A stretch of 29,897 nt of DNA from a virus. Positions 1 through 7,845 of this stretch are shown one piece after another. A program made the translations under genes and the position numbers. Position 1 is the stretch's first letter. The number at the start of each line of letters is the position of its first letter. The DNA is taken from the IMG/VR virus record IMGVR_UViG_3300034685_000141, positions 1 to 29,897 of that record. One strand, written 5' to 3'. Under the pieces are notes generated by a model. That model had not been told where the DNA came from. It saw only the letters and a program-made list of their open reading frames with translations, and searched no databases.

Positions 1-64
1 CTACCGGTGCGCGCATTGTTGAATTTAATGTATCATCCCTATTTGGCAATAAAATTTCCGGCAT
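1..64 (-). CDS. Partial tail protein, N-terminus only
   Basis: The gene starts at an ATG at 64, immediately after the TAA of the upstream fibre gene, behind a strong GAGGAGGTG ribosome site. It runs off the window edge after 21 codons (MPEILLPNRDD...). Its place after the baseplate and fibre genes of a Mu/PBSX-type tail suggests a tail-fibre or fibre-associated protein. Too little is present to name a family. Confidence 0.6.
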   Translation of the reverse strand, partial: MPEILLPNRDDTLNSTMRAPV

Positions 65-493
65 TTACACCACCTCCTCAAACATAAATACCAAGTTATT
101 ACCCTGCTGTTTAAAACCATATTTATATGTTTTGCCCGTATCGTTGTCTTGAAATTCATGTGGCATATCATCCGCCTGATGCGTCTCATGGGCTTGTTCC
201 AAAGCAGCTAAATCCTGATCTAAAATACTAATATCATCAGCCAGAACTTCCATATTCTTAGTAGGAGGGTCCCACCAGTTCGCTTTCCCGGTAATAGCCT
301 TAATTCTGTTAGTAAGCCAACTGACCCACTGGACTATCTTCCCGGGTCCGTTACCCGCTGGTACTTGCGTCGGATCGGCCGTTGGTGTTAATGCTTCATC
401 TATTGTATTCATGTTGTCATTCTGATCCTTAATATTATAGAAATCTTCGTCCCCTGGCTTTTTTAAATTATAATTGGGAGTAAACTCGGCCAT
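65..493 (-). CDS. Tail fibre / baseplate-attached fibre protein
   Basis: A 142-residue protein opening MAEFTPNYNLKKPGDEDFYN. Openings of this kind, with an NYNLKKP motif followed by a DFYN-D-N--M segment, are common at the start of Firmicutes phage fibre proteins that attach to the baseplate. The body is acidic and polar, rich in Asp, Gln and Glu, with no membrane segment. The start codon overlaps the stop of the DUF2313 baseplate gene by one base, and the next gene follows directly, so it is part of the late operon. The fibre role is inferred from the N-terminal motif and position. It is short for a complete receptor-binding fibre, so the following truncated gene may carry the tip. Confidence 0.6.
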   Translation of the reverse strand: MAEFTPNYNLKKPGDEDFYNIKDQNDNMNTIDEALTPTADPTQVPAGNGPGKIVQWVSWLTNRIKAITGKANWWDPPTKNMEVLADDISILDQDLAALEQAHETHQADDMPHEFQDNDTGKTYKYGFKQQGNNLVFMFEEVV

Positions 494-1032
494 TAGCTTA
501 TCACCTCATTTCGAATTTGATTATGGGTATAGTTGCTTAACTGTCCATGTGTAAATTCAGATAGCTTAAAATACTGGTTATACCTTAGTTCTACAGATAA
601 TAGGATATTAGCCGGCAACATCTTTTTAGCTATTTTTTCTACTTCCTCGAACATCCTTTTTACAACCAGTTCAACCTTTATTTTTAAGCTATATGAACCG
701 GCATCTAATATCATTTCGTACCCATCTACCCCACAAAGTTGATCTAGCTTACTTTGAAGCACCCTGTAGGTATATGGAAGCTTATCATTCCATCTTGCTA
801 ATACCCTAAACCTCCTGCTTTCTAGGGTATCATCAGCAAATTGAGTAATCCCTAGCATTTTCTCACGCCTTGCTATGCCTCTTTCTGTAGCAGTTTGAAT
901 GAATTGATCATCCATTAAATTTCTTACTGCCTGCCAGATAACTTCAATTTCGGGGTTAATGGCTTTCGCTATTTCCTCAAACTCTCTGATATCTTTTAAG
1001 ACATCCGACCAATACTCTTGTATTTGCTTCAA
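493..1032 (-). CDS. xkdU: Baseplate protein, YmfQ/XkdU-like (DUF2313)
   Basis: A 179-residue protein of the DUF2313 family, known from Mu gp48 and PBSX XkdU. It completes the baseplate wedge next to the gpJ-like protein. The central segment (ATERGIARREKMLGI, then LESRRFRVLARWNDKLPYT) is typical of the family, as is the following stretch that leads to a C-terminal beta-rich part. It overlaps the baseplate J gene by four bases, an ATGA-type coupling, and precedes the fibre gene, the usual order in contractile-tail phages. The role is known for the family; identity comes from motif recognition. Confidence 0.82.
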   Translation of the reverse strand: MKQIQEYWSDVLKDIREFEEIAKAINPEIEVIWQAVRNLMDDQFIQTATERGIARREKMLGITQFADDTLESRRFRVLARWNDKLPYTYRVLQSKLDQLCGVDGYEMILDAGSYSLKIKVELVVKRMFEEVEKIAKKMLPANILLSVELRYNQYFKLSEFTHGQLSNYTHNQIRNEVIS

Positions 1033-2105
1033 GATACTGTCACCTCACCTAAAACAGGGATTTCAGTATCTGTTAGCACAAAATTTTGTGCTACTCCATT
1101 GATCTTAGTGTTTTGAATATCAAGAACCCCTGTAACATTTAGAACTTTTGCCTCAATCTGGCTTATTCTAACTACCAAGTTGTTGTTATCGGCCCACGTT
1201 TTAGAAAGTTCTAGTAAATATTCAGTAATAGCATTCTCAACACCTGGCTTTACATCATTCCAGGTATAACCGTCTTGGTATGTTAAACTGGTTACTACAT
1301 TAATTACCATCTCTTCCACACCTGCTACTGTCACTATATGACCAATAGGGGCCAGCCCCAACCCCTGACCCTGATTTCCCAAAGGGTCAATAGCTGTTTG
1401 TACTTCATCAATCAATACACTTGATGGCTTACTAAAGGTACTATCTATTATCACCAGTTTTACACTCCCCCCGCCATTCCAAGCGGGATAAACCTTTGTT
1501 CCTCCAACGCCAGGTAGCTTATTTGTTATATCCTTGTAATCAGCTATATTTCCTCCAAAACTCTGACTTTCTAAGCTAGCAAAATATCTTTGTCTTAAAC
1601 TCTCATTAGATTCTTCCTCTTCACCAGGTATTAAGACATCCGTAAGATTGGCTGTTTCCAATCCTTCAATGTACTGAATAGGTAATATCTGACCAATATA
1701 GGAGTTGCCTATTTCTCCGGCAGTTTCACATTCTAAACGAAACTCCCCATCTGCTATCTTTTCTTTAACAATGAAATTTAAACCATCCCCGCTAAATCTG
1801 CTGTTTAAAGGTGGGTTAAATGGTATACCACCATTTCCGGTAAATATACCTTTACGGATGGCAGGAGTAGCAACCTTCTTAATAATCCCTCTTTCTGCAG
1901 CCCTCCTTCTTAAATCCTCATTTACTGCTCTATCAGCATAAGTCCTATTCTCAACTTCACGCAATTCAATGTATACCTGGGCCAGTTCCGCTGCTGTAGG
2001 GGTAAGGGCATTATAAATTATACTTCCTTCTCGCTTATCCAGACTATCAGACACCCTGTCCAACATCCGCTGAAGTATAGCTTCATAGGTTTGGTCTTCG
2101 TACAT
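1029..2105 (-). CDS. xkdT: Baseplate J-like wedge protein (XkdT / Mu gp47)
   Basis: A 358-residue protein of the baseplate J family, which forms the wedge arms that trigger sheath contraction. The N-terminus (YEAILQRMLDRVSDSLDKREGSIIYNALTP) is the family signature, followed by AELAQVYIELREVENRTYADRA. The middle contains GEIGNSY and the ES-RQRYF helix, both typical. Length fits the Firmicutes members. It sits one base after the XkdS-like gene and overlaps the DUF2313 gene. No signs of damage. Confidence 0.92.
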   Translation of the reverse strand: MYEDQTYEAILQRMLDRVSDSLDKREGSIIYNALTPTAAELAQVYIELREVENRTYADRAVNEDLRRRAAERGIIKKVATPAIRKGIFTGNGGIPFNPPLNSRFSGDGLNFIVKEKIADGEFRLECETAGEIGNSYIGQILPIQYIEGLETANLTDVLIPGEEEESNESLRQRYFASLESQSFGGNIADYKDITNKLPGVGGTKVYPAWNGGGSVKLVIIDSTFSKPSSVLIDEVQTAIDPLGNQGQGLGLAPIGHIVTVAGVEEMVINVVTSLTYQDGYTWNDVKPGVENAITEYLLELSKTWADNNNLVVRISQIEAKVLNVTGVLDIQNTKINGVAQNFVLTDTEIPVLGEVTVS

Positions 2106-2106
2106 C

Positions 2107-2514
2107 TTACGTATTTAGCCCCCTTTCTACTTCAAAGTCACCATAAATAGAAAAGACAGTAAAGCTAACTACTAAACTGTCTCCATCCGGATAAGTAAAC
2201 TTAAAATTATCTACATTAGTTATCCTGTCGTCCTGGATTAATGCTTCCTTAATTCTTCTTTTTAGTTCAGATTCAACAAAAAACCTATCCTTACCTATTA
2301 GACCCGTTAGTTCACTGCCGTAATCAGTTGAATATATTAGATACTCATACCTTTCGGTATTAAGAATTAAAAAAACCGCTTGCTTCACAGCCTCTAACCC
2401 ATCACAAAAGCCATTAACCCGCTTTCTTTCAAAGTCAATCTTATAAGTATAGCTTGGTTGTTGGATAACCTCAATCTCTTCACCAAAGTTTATAGCGTTT
2501 TGGGGCAATATCAT
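2107..2514 (-). CDS. xkdS: Baseplate wedge subunit, XkdS-like (DUF2634)
   Basis: A 135-residue protein of the DUF2634 family, a gp25/lysozyme-like wedge component of contractile tails. Visible landmarks are the TYKIDFERKRVNGFCDGLEAVKQAV segment, the ERYEYLIYSTDYGSEL motif and the C-terminal VSFTVFSIYGDFEVERG. The start overlaps the stop of the preceding DUF2577 gene by one base (TAATG). Its location between XkdR-like and XkdT-like genes matches PBSX exactly. Confidence 0.88.
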   Translation of the reverse strand: MILPQNAINFGEEIEVIQQPSYTYKIDFERKRVNGFCDGLEAVKQAVFLILNTERYEYLIYSTDYGSELTGLIGKDRFFVESELKRRIKEALIQDDRITNVDNFKFTYPDGDSLVVSFTVFSIYGDFEVERGLNT

Positions 2515-2867
2515 TAAGGACCCACCACCTTATCAAATACAATATATTGCTGGCCACCTTGCACTCGGAGAAGTAATACTTTATCTCCTACCTGTAACCC
2601 CGAGCGAATTATGATCTTATCTGGCAAAGCTTCACCGGTAGTTTTCTGACTGCCGTCATCGGAATAAGAATGAACATGTTTTAGATCTACTTCATGCCGG
2701 GTTAAACTCTCCGGCACTACTAAAACCTCTTTGGGCAGAACCATCCTTTGATTTACCTCTATCCTTAAAGGGTCAATATTTATTACCTTACCGAAAGAAA
2801 TAGCCACAGGATTAGAGGCATTCATTGCATCCAACGCCGCCTTTTTAGCAATGGTTATTATATTCAT
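2514..2867 (-). CDS. xkdR: Tail protein, XkdR-like (DUF2577)
   Basis: A 117-residue protein of the DUF2577 family found between the hub protein and the wedge genes of PBSX-like tails. It contains VAISFGKVINIDPLRIEVNQRMVLPKE, then a charged loop, and ends in GDKVLLLRVQGGQQYIVFDKV, a beta-barrel (OB-like) pattern typical of the family. It probably forms part of the hub or spike base. ATG at 2867 directly follows the stop of the XkdQ-like gene. Confidence 0.85.
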   Translation of the reverse strand: MNIITIAKKAALDAMNASNPVAISFGKVINIDPLRIEVNQRMVLPKEVLVVPESLTRHEVDLKHVHSYSDDGSQKTTGEALPDKIIIRSGLQVGDKVLLLRVQGGQQYIVFDKVVGP

Positions 2868-2868
2868 G

Positions 2869-3846
2869 TTATACCACCTTTAAAGCTAGATTAAAGGTAT
2901 GTTCCCCGTTTGCAAACTTATGGGTAGCTTCATCAATTAAAAAAAACTGGTTAAATCCCAGTTCCTGAATATTAATAAACAAACCCGCTCCCGCTCTTAA
3001 ATTTACTTCCGCTGGATCGGTTCCTATGACATCAACCTTTAATGTTTTAGTTTCTTTGTTTTTTACCTTTAAGAGGTTTTCGGACATCTCTTTAATCTGT
3101 GCTTTATTCATATTTTCGTCGACTGACTGGTAATATTGCAAAAGTCCCCACTTAGCTATTGTTTGGCTGTCCTGTATTATATAAACTTCCCTTTTGCCAG
3201 CTTCTTTGTTGTTTTGCACCAGCTTAATACGATTATAGGTATCAGAATCAATAGATTTTCTATAGGTAAAGTCCATTAAGTTACTGTCACCATCAACAAC
3301 TATATTCTGCTTTAAGTTGTCTATACTTCTTAGATTTAGCAAGCCAAAATCATCATAGAAAACATATGTTCTCCCCGTGGCTATCAGAGTTTTATCTATA
3401 GCTTCATAAATAATATCTAATAACTTCTTATCTTCACCTACATGAGTTGGGATAACATAACCAGTATCTTCTAAGGTTCCAATTTTTAATTCAAAATCTT
3501 GAGCTATCTGTTGGATAACCTGAGTAGCCGTTTTATTAATAAATACATAAGTATCTTTCGCCATCAGATATCTTAGCTGATCATAAATTTTAAGTCCTTT
3601 CTTTTGGTTTTTCTTGGTATAGCTTTCTTCAAAACAGTAACCATAAAATACATTTTGATTAAATACCTCAAGTCTAAGCACATCACCGCTATTTACCGTA
3701 AATTCTCCGGTGGGCAGATAATCGAACTCAATAGTTCCAGCCTTACCTATCCTTTGTGTTTTCCAGGTTATTGCACCGGCTAAATCACTAATATCAATTA
3801 TGTTACCATTTCTATTATCTAGTAAAAGTTCAATCACTCTTCCCAC
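2869..3846 (-). CDS. xkdQ: Baseplate hub protein, XkdQ/YqbQ-like
   Basis: A 325-residue late control D / gp27-type hub protein that seals the tail tube at the baseplate. It begins with an ILLDNRNGNIIDISDL-type beta strand, has the TYVFINKTATQVIQQIAQDF segment characteristic of the family near residues 95-115, and GRTYVFYDDFGLLNLR in the middle. No peptidoglycan hydrolase domain is fused. It follows the LysM gene by nine bases with a GGAGGTGGGA ribosome site. Confidence 0.88.
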   Translation of the reverse strand: MGRVIELLLDNRNGNIIDISDLAGAITWKTQRIGKAGTIEFDYLPTGEFTVNSGDVLRLEVFNQNVFYGYCFEESYTKKNQKKGLKIYDQLRYLMAKDTYVFINKTATQVIQQIAQDFELKIGTLEDTGYVIPTHVGEDKKLLDIIYEAIDKTLIATGRTYVFYDDFGLLNLRSIDNLKQNIVVDGDSNLMDFTYRKSIDSDTYNRIKLVQNNKEAGKREVYIIQDSQTIAKWGLLQYYQSVDENMNKAQIKEMSENLLKVKNKETKTLKVDVIGTDPAEVNLRAGAGLFINIQELGFNQFFLIDEATHKFANGEHTFNLALKVV

Positions 3847-3855
3847 CTCCTCAGA

Positions 3856-4494
3856 TTAAGGCAGTTTTAAAACTTGACCTGGATAGATAAGATTAGGGTT
3901 GCTAATATTATTAAGTTTTGCAATTTCAGAATACCTGCTACCATCGAACAAATGCTTTTTGGCAATTGCCCAAAGGGTATCACCGCTTCTTACAGTATAA
4001 GTTTTTGGGATCTCTCTTTCTACCGGCCGGGCAGGAGCCCTATTGGACATTATTTGTACAGCTCTTTCCGTATTTTGCTTAACTTCTAATTTTTTAGCCT
4101 TATAGGGAACATACCTCTTAAGCTTGATACTATAATAGATGTCCCCAGGTTCCCCGCCTTTTTCTTCTATTTCAAAGTTTTCAATACTGCACAGTGTATT
4201 AATATCTAAAGTACTTCCTGTGAATATAAACCGTATTACTTGTTTACTTTCTTTCCATCCAAGTATCTTGTTTATATAAAAAACTGGCCTAAATTCAGCT
4301 GAATAAGGGAAGTAACTGTCAAAACTTATCTCGTTTAACTTAGGATTTTTCAGTAGAGATACTTCCCCCAGGTTAACTAATTCAAAGGTTTTATTTCCAC
4401 TAGGATAAGTAAATTTTATTTTCTCAGGCAATTGAGGTAAGCTAAAACCCTCAGCACCACCGTTTACACTAAGGTACATAGCATATTTAGCCAT
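3856..4494 (-). CDS. xkdP: Tail hub/spike protein with LysM, XkdP-like
   Basis: A 212-residue protein whose C-terminal 49 residues are a complete LysM domain ([17 protein letters not shown]...[14 protein letters not shown]). The N-terminal part (residues 1-150) matches the XkdP type, in which LysM fastens hub proteins to the baseplate. I chose the ATG at 4494 (MAKYAMYLS) because it directly follows the tape-measure stop and has a GAGGGGG site upstream. A longer frame starting at 4533 would overlap the tape-measure gene by 38 bases. Confidence 0.9.
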   Translation of the reverse strand: MAKYAMYLSVNGGAEGFSLPQLPEKIKFTYPSGNKTFELVNLGEVSLLKNPKLNEISFDSYFPYSAEFRPVFYINKILGWKESKQVIRFIFTGSTLDINTLCSIENFEIEEKGGEPGDIYYSIKLKRYVPYKAKKLEVKQNTERAVQIMSNRAPARPVEREIPKTYTVRSGDTLWAIAKKHLFDGSRYSEIAKLNNISNPNLIYPGQVLKLP

Positions 4495-4495
4495 A

Positions 4496-6154
4496 TTAGA
4501 TATATACCCCCTCTGCCGACTCAATAAGCTCATTTTCCATATACTCTTCTATAGAGGCTATAAGTTTATTAATATCCGCTTCTTCCCGGATATCACCGGT
4601 AGTCACTTGTAAAGTTGGAGAAAGGGTGATAAAGTTTTGGATACTTTCCTGTTCTGCCATATCCCTCATTAATTTTAGGTCCTCTGAACTCATAGTGATA
4701 CTGTCCTTAATTTTACTTATATCATCCCGCATAGGTAGCCAGCTATCTTGTGCCGTTTTATTCATTTGCTCCAAAATATTAGTCATATCATCTTTCTTTT
4801 TCTCCTGGAATTCCCATTCTTTAATCCTGAAATCACCGATTATATCTTTCATAAAGGGAATCTTGCTAGCCATATCTAAGAGCCAGTTAAGGCCACCAAT
4901 TATTCCGTTTACAAAGTTAGTAAAAGCTTTACGCCCCTGTTCTGTTGTTGTTACCCAGTGGATTAACATGGCAGCTAATGCAGCTACTGCACCGATTACT
5001 AAGCCTATTGGGTTCTGTTGAATTGCTGTCCATAATGCTCTAAAACTAAACTTTGCACGATCTGCAGCTATCTTTGATAAATATATTTCCAATTTATATC
5101 CTGCCATAGCAAATGTTAATAATATTAATAGAGGAGCTAATGGCTTACCTATATATCCCAGCAACATTAAACCAGTTCCAATACCAGCTAGTACAATACC
5201 TAAAGTAGTAGCTATAGTCCCTATAAAATCTAATAGAGGTTGGAAATTACCAGCTGCAAACATTTCATTAATCTTAAATATAATAGGTGCCAGGCTATTT
5301 AAAGCGCCTTGTCCAGAATTAGCAAAGGCTGTAACAATGTTTGATACCAGAGCTTCCGCTTGAGCGGGACCGGACTTTTCATAAAGCTCCAAAGTTTCAC
5401 TTGTAAAACCTTTTGAATTTAAAAGAGCATCAAATTTATTTATAAACTCATCTAGCGTTTTAGCATTTTTTAAATCTTCGACATCAGCTCTGCCCATATT
5501 AAACCTAGATCTAAGGGACATGTAGTCTCCGGACAACGCTTCCTTAAGGGCAAAGCCAGCTCCTTCTAATCCTTGTCCTGGGTCAATTAAAAAAAGTCGT
5601 TTTGCTAAATTATCCAGACTTTTTTCTCCCATAAATAACTTTTCAGGATTTTTAGTAAACTGAGTAAACTTTTGCATATTACTTAACATATCATTAAAAC
5701 CAAACGATGTCCGCATGGCTTGTTGTTCCAGTGCTGTAAATGCAGCCATTGCCTTGTCTTGGTTGCCAAATATACCTTGCAAGGTCAACTGACTTTGCTG
5801 TACTTTTCCCGCTCCCCCTAAAGTAAGCTCTAAGAATTTTTTCCCGGTCTGAAAGGTTAGATAGGTAGCTGCCAAACCTTTCAAAGTACCTAAAAAACCG
5901 GTAGCCTCACCTTTCCCTCTTCTAATAGCATCATTAAGCCGTTGCTGCTCCTCAACCATTTTTTCCAGTTCATAATTAGCGGTTGATATCCTATTTCTAA
6001 TGTCATTAAAGGTGTTACCCATGGAATTTTGTTTTTGTCCGGCAGTTTGTAGCTTTTCTACCGCATTTAATGTCATATCTATGGCTTCTGTAATGTTCAT
6101 TAATGGCCTAGTCATAGAGTCAAAAAGCTTTATTGTACTTGATACCGTTGCCAT
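4496..6154 (-). CDS. Tail tape measure protein
   Basis: A 552-residue protein that sets tail length and helps deliver DNA. The first 80 residues form a charged coiled coil ([18 protein letters not shown]). The middle carries three hydrophobic segments near residues 311-332, 338-354 and 383-400, typical of tape measures. The C-terminus is helical and acidic. At the usual 1.5 angstrom per residue this predicts a short tail of about 80 nm, an inference. The start at 6154 has a perfect AGGAGGTGAG site. It lies downstream of the moron and its terminator, so late transcription must pass that terminator to reach it. Confidence 0.85.
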   Translation of the reverse strand: MATVSSTIKLFDSMTRPLMNITEAIDMTLNAVEKLQTAGQKQNSMGNTFNDIRNRISTANYELEKMVEEQQRLNDAIRRGKGEATGFLGTLKGLAATYLTFQTGKKFLELTLGGAGKVQQSQLTLQGIFGNQDKAMAAFTALEQQAMRTSFGFNDMLSNMQKFTQFTKNPEKLFMGEKSLDNLAKRLFLIDPGQGLEGAGFALKEALSGDYMSLRSRFNMGRADVEDLKNAKTLDEFINKFDALLNSKGFTSETLELYEKSGPAQAEALVSNIVTAFANSGQGALNSLAPIIFKINEMFAAGNFQPLLDFIGTIATTLGIVLAGIGTGLMLLGYIGKPLAPLLILLTFAMAGYKLEIYLSKIAADRAKFSFRALWTAIQQNPIGLVIGAVAALAAMLIHWVTTTEQGRKAFTNFVNGIIGGLNWLLDMASKIPFMKDIIGDFRIKEWEFQEKKKDDMTNILEQMNKTAQDSWLPMRDDISKIKDSITMSSEDLKLMRDMAEQESIQNFITLSPTLQVTTGDIREEADINKLIASIEEYMENELIESAEGVYI

Positions 6155-6176
6155 ACTCTCACCTCCTGGCTATAAC

Positions 6177-6202
6177 AAAAGCACCCAACTTATGTTGAGT
6201 GC
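6177..6202 (-). terminator. Intrinsic terminator after the moron
   Basis: On the minus strand a 9-bp stem (GCACTCAAC / GTTGGGTGC, one G-T pair) with an ATAA loop is followed by TTTTGTTAT. It lies just after the stop of the 6214-6702 gene and just before the ribosome site of the tape-measure gene, inside the late operon. Confidence 0.65.
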
Positions 6203-6213
6203 CTAATTATTAT

Positions 6214-6702
6214 TTATCTTTCCGTATTGTATTTTAAAGTATAAAATTTGCTGAATATAAAACTGTGTAGCATTTTTGCTTCTCTTTGGTTACATTTAAA
6301 AATTACATTTTCATTTTTATTTTGTATAACTAACAAATGATCACTTTGGATATCTTTACCCATCCCAGACATGCCACCGACAACTGCACCCAATGGTCCA
6401 AGTAATAAACCACCTATAGCAGCTCTACCAATAACAGATTTATCACTTTGGAATTCACTTATTGTTTTTAAATTAATAGTTTCTATTTCTTCATCTAGAA
6501 CATAATAACATTTACCTTTGATAAATGGCCCTCTTATATGTGATACTAACAATCCTTTTTCATATTTTGCAAATTCAAATACTTCTGCATCTTCTCTCTT
6601 AGGGAAATCATTAAGGCCTTCAATCAATTGCACCGTAGCTGCATACTTCTTTTTTTCCTTACCCAATACCTCTTTAATATCTTTCTTATCAATCTCCAAC
6701 AT
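6214..6702 (-). CDS. Moron: glycine-zipper protein of unknown function
   Basis: A 162-residue protein not recognised as part of tail assembly. Residues about 110-133 (GRAAIGGLLLGPLGAVVGG...) form a glycine-rich hydrophobic segment of the glycine-zipper type. The flanking parts look like a compact alpha/beta domain ending in an amphipathic region. It interrupts the otherwise conserved order chaperone then tape measure, has its own promoter-like sequence upstream and a terminator downstream, and could therefore be expressed in the lysogen. A membrane- or envelope-related role is possible but unproven. Confidence 0.65.
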   Translation of the reverse strand: MLEIDKKDIKEVLGKEKKKYAATVQLIEGLNDFPKREDAEVFEFAKYEKGLLVSHIRGPFIKGKCYYVLDEEIETINLKTISEFQSDKSVIGRAAIGGLLLGPLGAVVGGMSGMGKDIQSDHLLVIQNKNENVIFKCNQREAKMLHSFIFSKFYTLKYNTER

Positions 6703-6719
6703 ATAATCACCCCGTAGTA

Positions 6720-6749
6720 TTTATATGGTAATTATATGTATTCTATCAA
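6720..6749 (-). promoter_or_regulatory. Sigma-70-type promoter for the moron
   Basis: On the minus strand TTGATA (6744-6749) and TATAAA (6720-6725) are separated by 18 bases, five of six matches in each box. The predicted start near 6713 gives a short leader with a GGGGTGATT ribosome site before the ATG at 6702. Confidence 0.6.
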
Positions 6750-6770
6750 AAAATTCCTTTTCCTTTAATT

Positions 6771-7372
6771 TTACCTCCTTCTTCTTCCTCTTATTCTATT
6801 TTTTATAATTTCTTCTTTTTCTCTTTTTAGATATACTTTAATACTGGCAATAATAAAAGCCTTTTCTTTGCGACTTAAATTAGCAAATACGCTGGGAAGC
6901 ATTTTAAGTTTATGGAGGGCATAGTGGGCAAAATTTGCCTCACTATCTCCCTCCTCTATTAGTTTTTTGCTTCTTCTATCAGTTCATCCATGCTTTTATC
7001 ATAACCGTTTATCTCACTGACAATAGCAAATAACTCAGCATACTCACCGTCTAACATCTTGCCCTTCATAGCCTTTAATAAATTTTCTGCGCCCATTACA
7101 CCCCAGGCTTTTTGTAATTCTTCATTCCTAAAATCAGGATAGACAGTGGTCTCAATGATTAACTTTTCCATATAAGAGTCCTGGTCAGTACTGACCTGCT
7201 TTTGCCCTTTATAGATTGACACCTTCCGGCAGCTCTTTCTTATTTCATCACCCTTAGTAGCACTAATTGGCTTAAATTTCATTTTCTTTTCCTTGCCACC
7301 AAGTTTAATTGACCTTTCTATAACTTCCGCTTCCTCAAAATCCTCTATTAGAAAATCTTGAAATTCGCTCAT
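6771..7372 (-). CDS. Frameshifted long tail-assembly chaperone
   Basis: The long form arises by a -1 frameshift at the end of the XkdN-like gene. The ribosome reads A_AAA_AAC (6962-6968), slips back one base and continues for 63 codons to a TAA at 6771-6773, giving about 200 residues. The extension (LIEEGDSEANFAHYALHKL..., then MLPSVFANLSRKEKAFIIAS) is helical and looks like the second part of other phage tail chaperone pairs of the lambda G/GT and SPP1/PBSX types. No start codon with a ribosome site serves this part alone. In such phages the long form binds the tape measure while the short form coats it. Confidence 0.82.
6914..6968 (-). promoter_or_regulatory. Programmed -1 frameshift signal
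   Basis: The slippery heptamer A AAA AAC lies in the zero frame at 6968-6962, directly before the TAA stop. Seven bases later a long stem-loop spans 6954-6914: GGAGGG pairs with CCCTCC, ATAGTG with CACTAT and GGCAA with TTGCC around an ATT loop, with only small bulges. Heptamer, spacer and structure fit the standard -1 frameshift layout. Confidence 0.85.
6959..7372 (-). CDS. xkdN: Tail assembly chaperone, XkdN-like short form
   Basis: A 137-residue protein placed between tail tube and tape measure, as is XkdN in PBSX. It is mostly helical and acidic, with the typical beginning (IEDFEEAEVIERSIKLGGKEKKMKFKPIS in shortened form), a DSYMEKLIIETTVYPDF segment and VMGAENLLKAMK. It should coat the tape measure during tail assembly and be absent from the virion. 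Its last codons are GCA AAA AAC TAA, which form the frameshift site. The ribosome site is AGGAGGGGG before the ATG at 7372. Confidence 0.85.
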   Translation of the reverse strand: MSEFQDFLIEDFEEAEVIERSIKLGGKEKKMKFKPISATKGDEIRKSCRKVSIYKGQKQVSTDQDSYMEKLIIETTVYPDFRNEELQKAWGVMGAENLLKAMKGKMLDGEYAELFAIVSEINGYDKSMDELIEEAKN

Positions 7373-7383
7373 GTTTCCCCCTC

Positions 7384-7845
7384 CTAGTAACTTAATTCAT
7401 TAAAGCTATCTAAAATATCGACATCTTCAAAGGTAAATGGAATTTCCTCCTCAAGGAATTCTGCATCTGCATCCATTAAAGCCATAATAACTTCATCCAG
7501 GTTTACCCTTTTTAATAGCACGGTTTGGTTTCCAGCGGGGCTAGCCTCATCATCGTTTATTACCTGAACATCAAAGTAAGCATCTATCCCTTTTTTAATG
7601 TAGTCCAACATTATTTGTCTAAACATGCTGGTCACATAATAAATGGTCATAGTACCTGTTCCGCTCCATCCCGTAGCTTTATGTTGGGTGGCCCGAGAAC
7701 CAATTACTCTTCCTTCAGATTTGTTTTTTATCACCTTGGCTTCAATTTTTTTAACATAAAACATTTCGTAAACCCTGCCATTAATAGTCATAAAAGCCCT
7801 AGCCTCTGAACCACTAATAGTATCACTGAGATTGAAATTAACCAC
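7384..7845 (-). CDS. xkdM: Tail tube protein, XkdM-like (DUF2001)
   Basis: A 153-residue protein with the tube signature: ISGSEARAFMTINGRVYEMFYVKKIEAKV, then KSEGRVIGSRATQHKATGWSGTGTMTIYYVTS and a C-terminal EEEIPFTFEDVDILDSF. It polymerises as hexameric rings inside the sheath. It directly follows the sheath gene with no gap, as in PBSX (xkdK-xkdM). Length is normal for the family. Confidence 0.92.
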   Translation of the reverse strand: MVNFNLSDTISGSEARAFMTINGRVYEMFYVKKIEAKVIKNKSEGRVIGSRATQHKATGWSGTGTMTIYYVTSMFRQIMLDYIKKGIDAYFDVQVINDDEASPAGNQTVLLKRVNLDEVIMALMDADAEFLEEEIPFTFEDVDILDSFNELSY

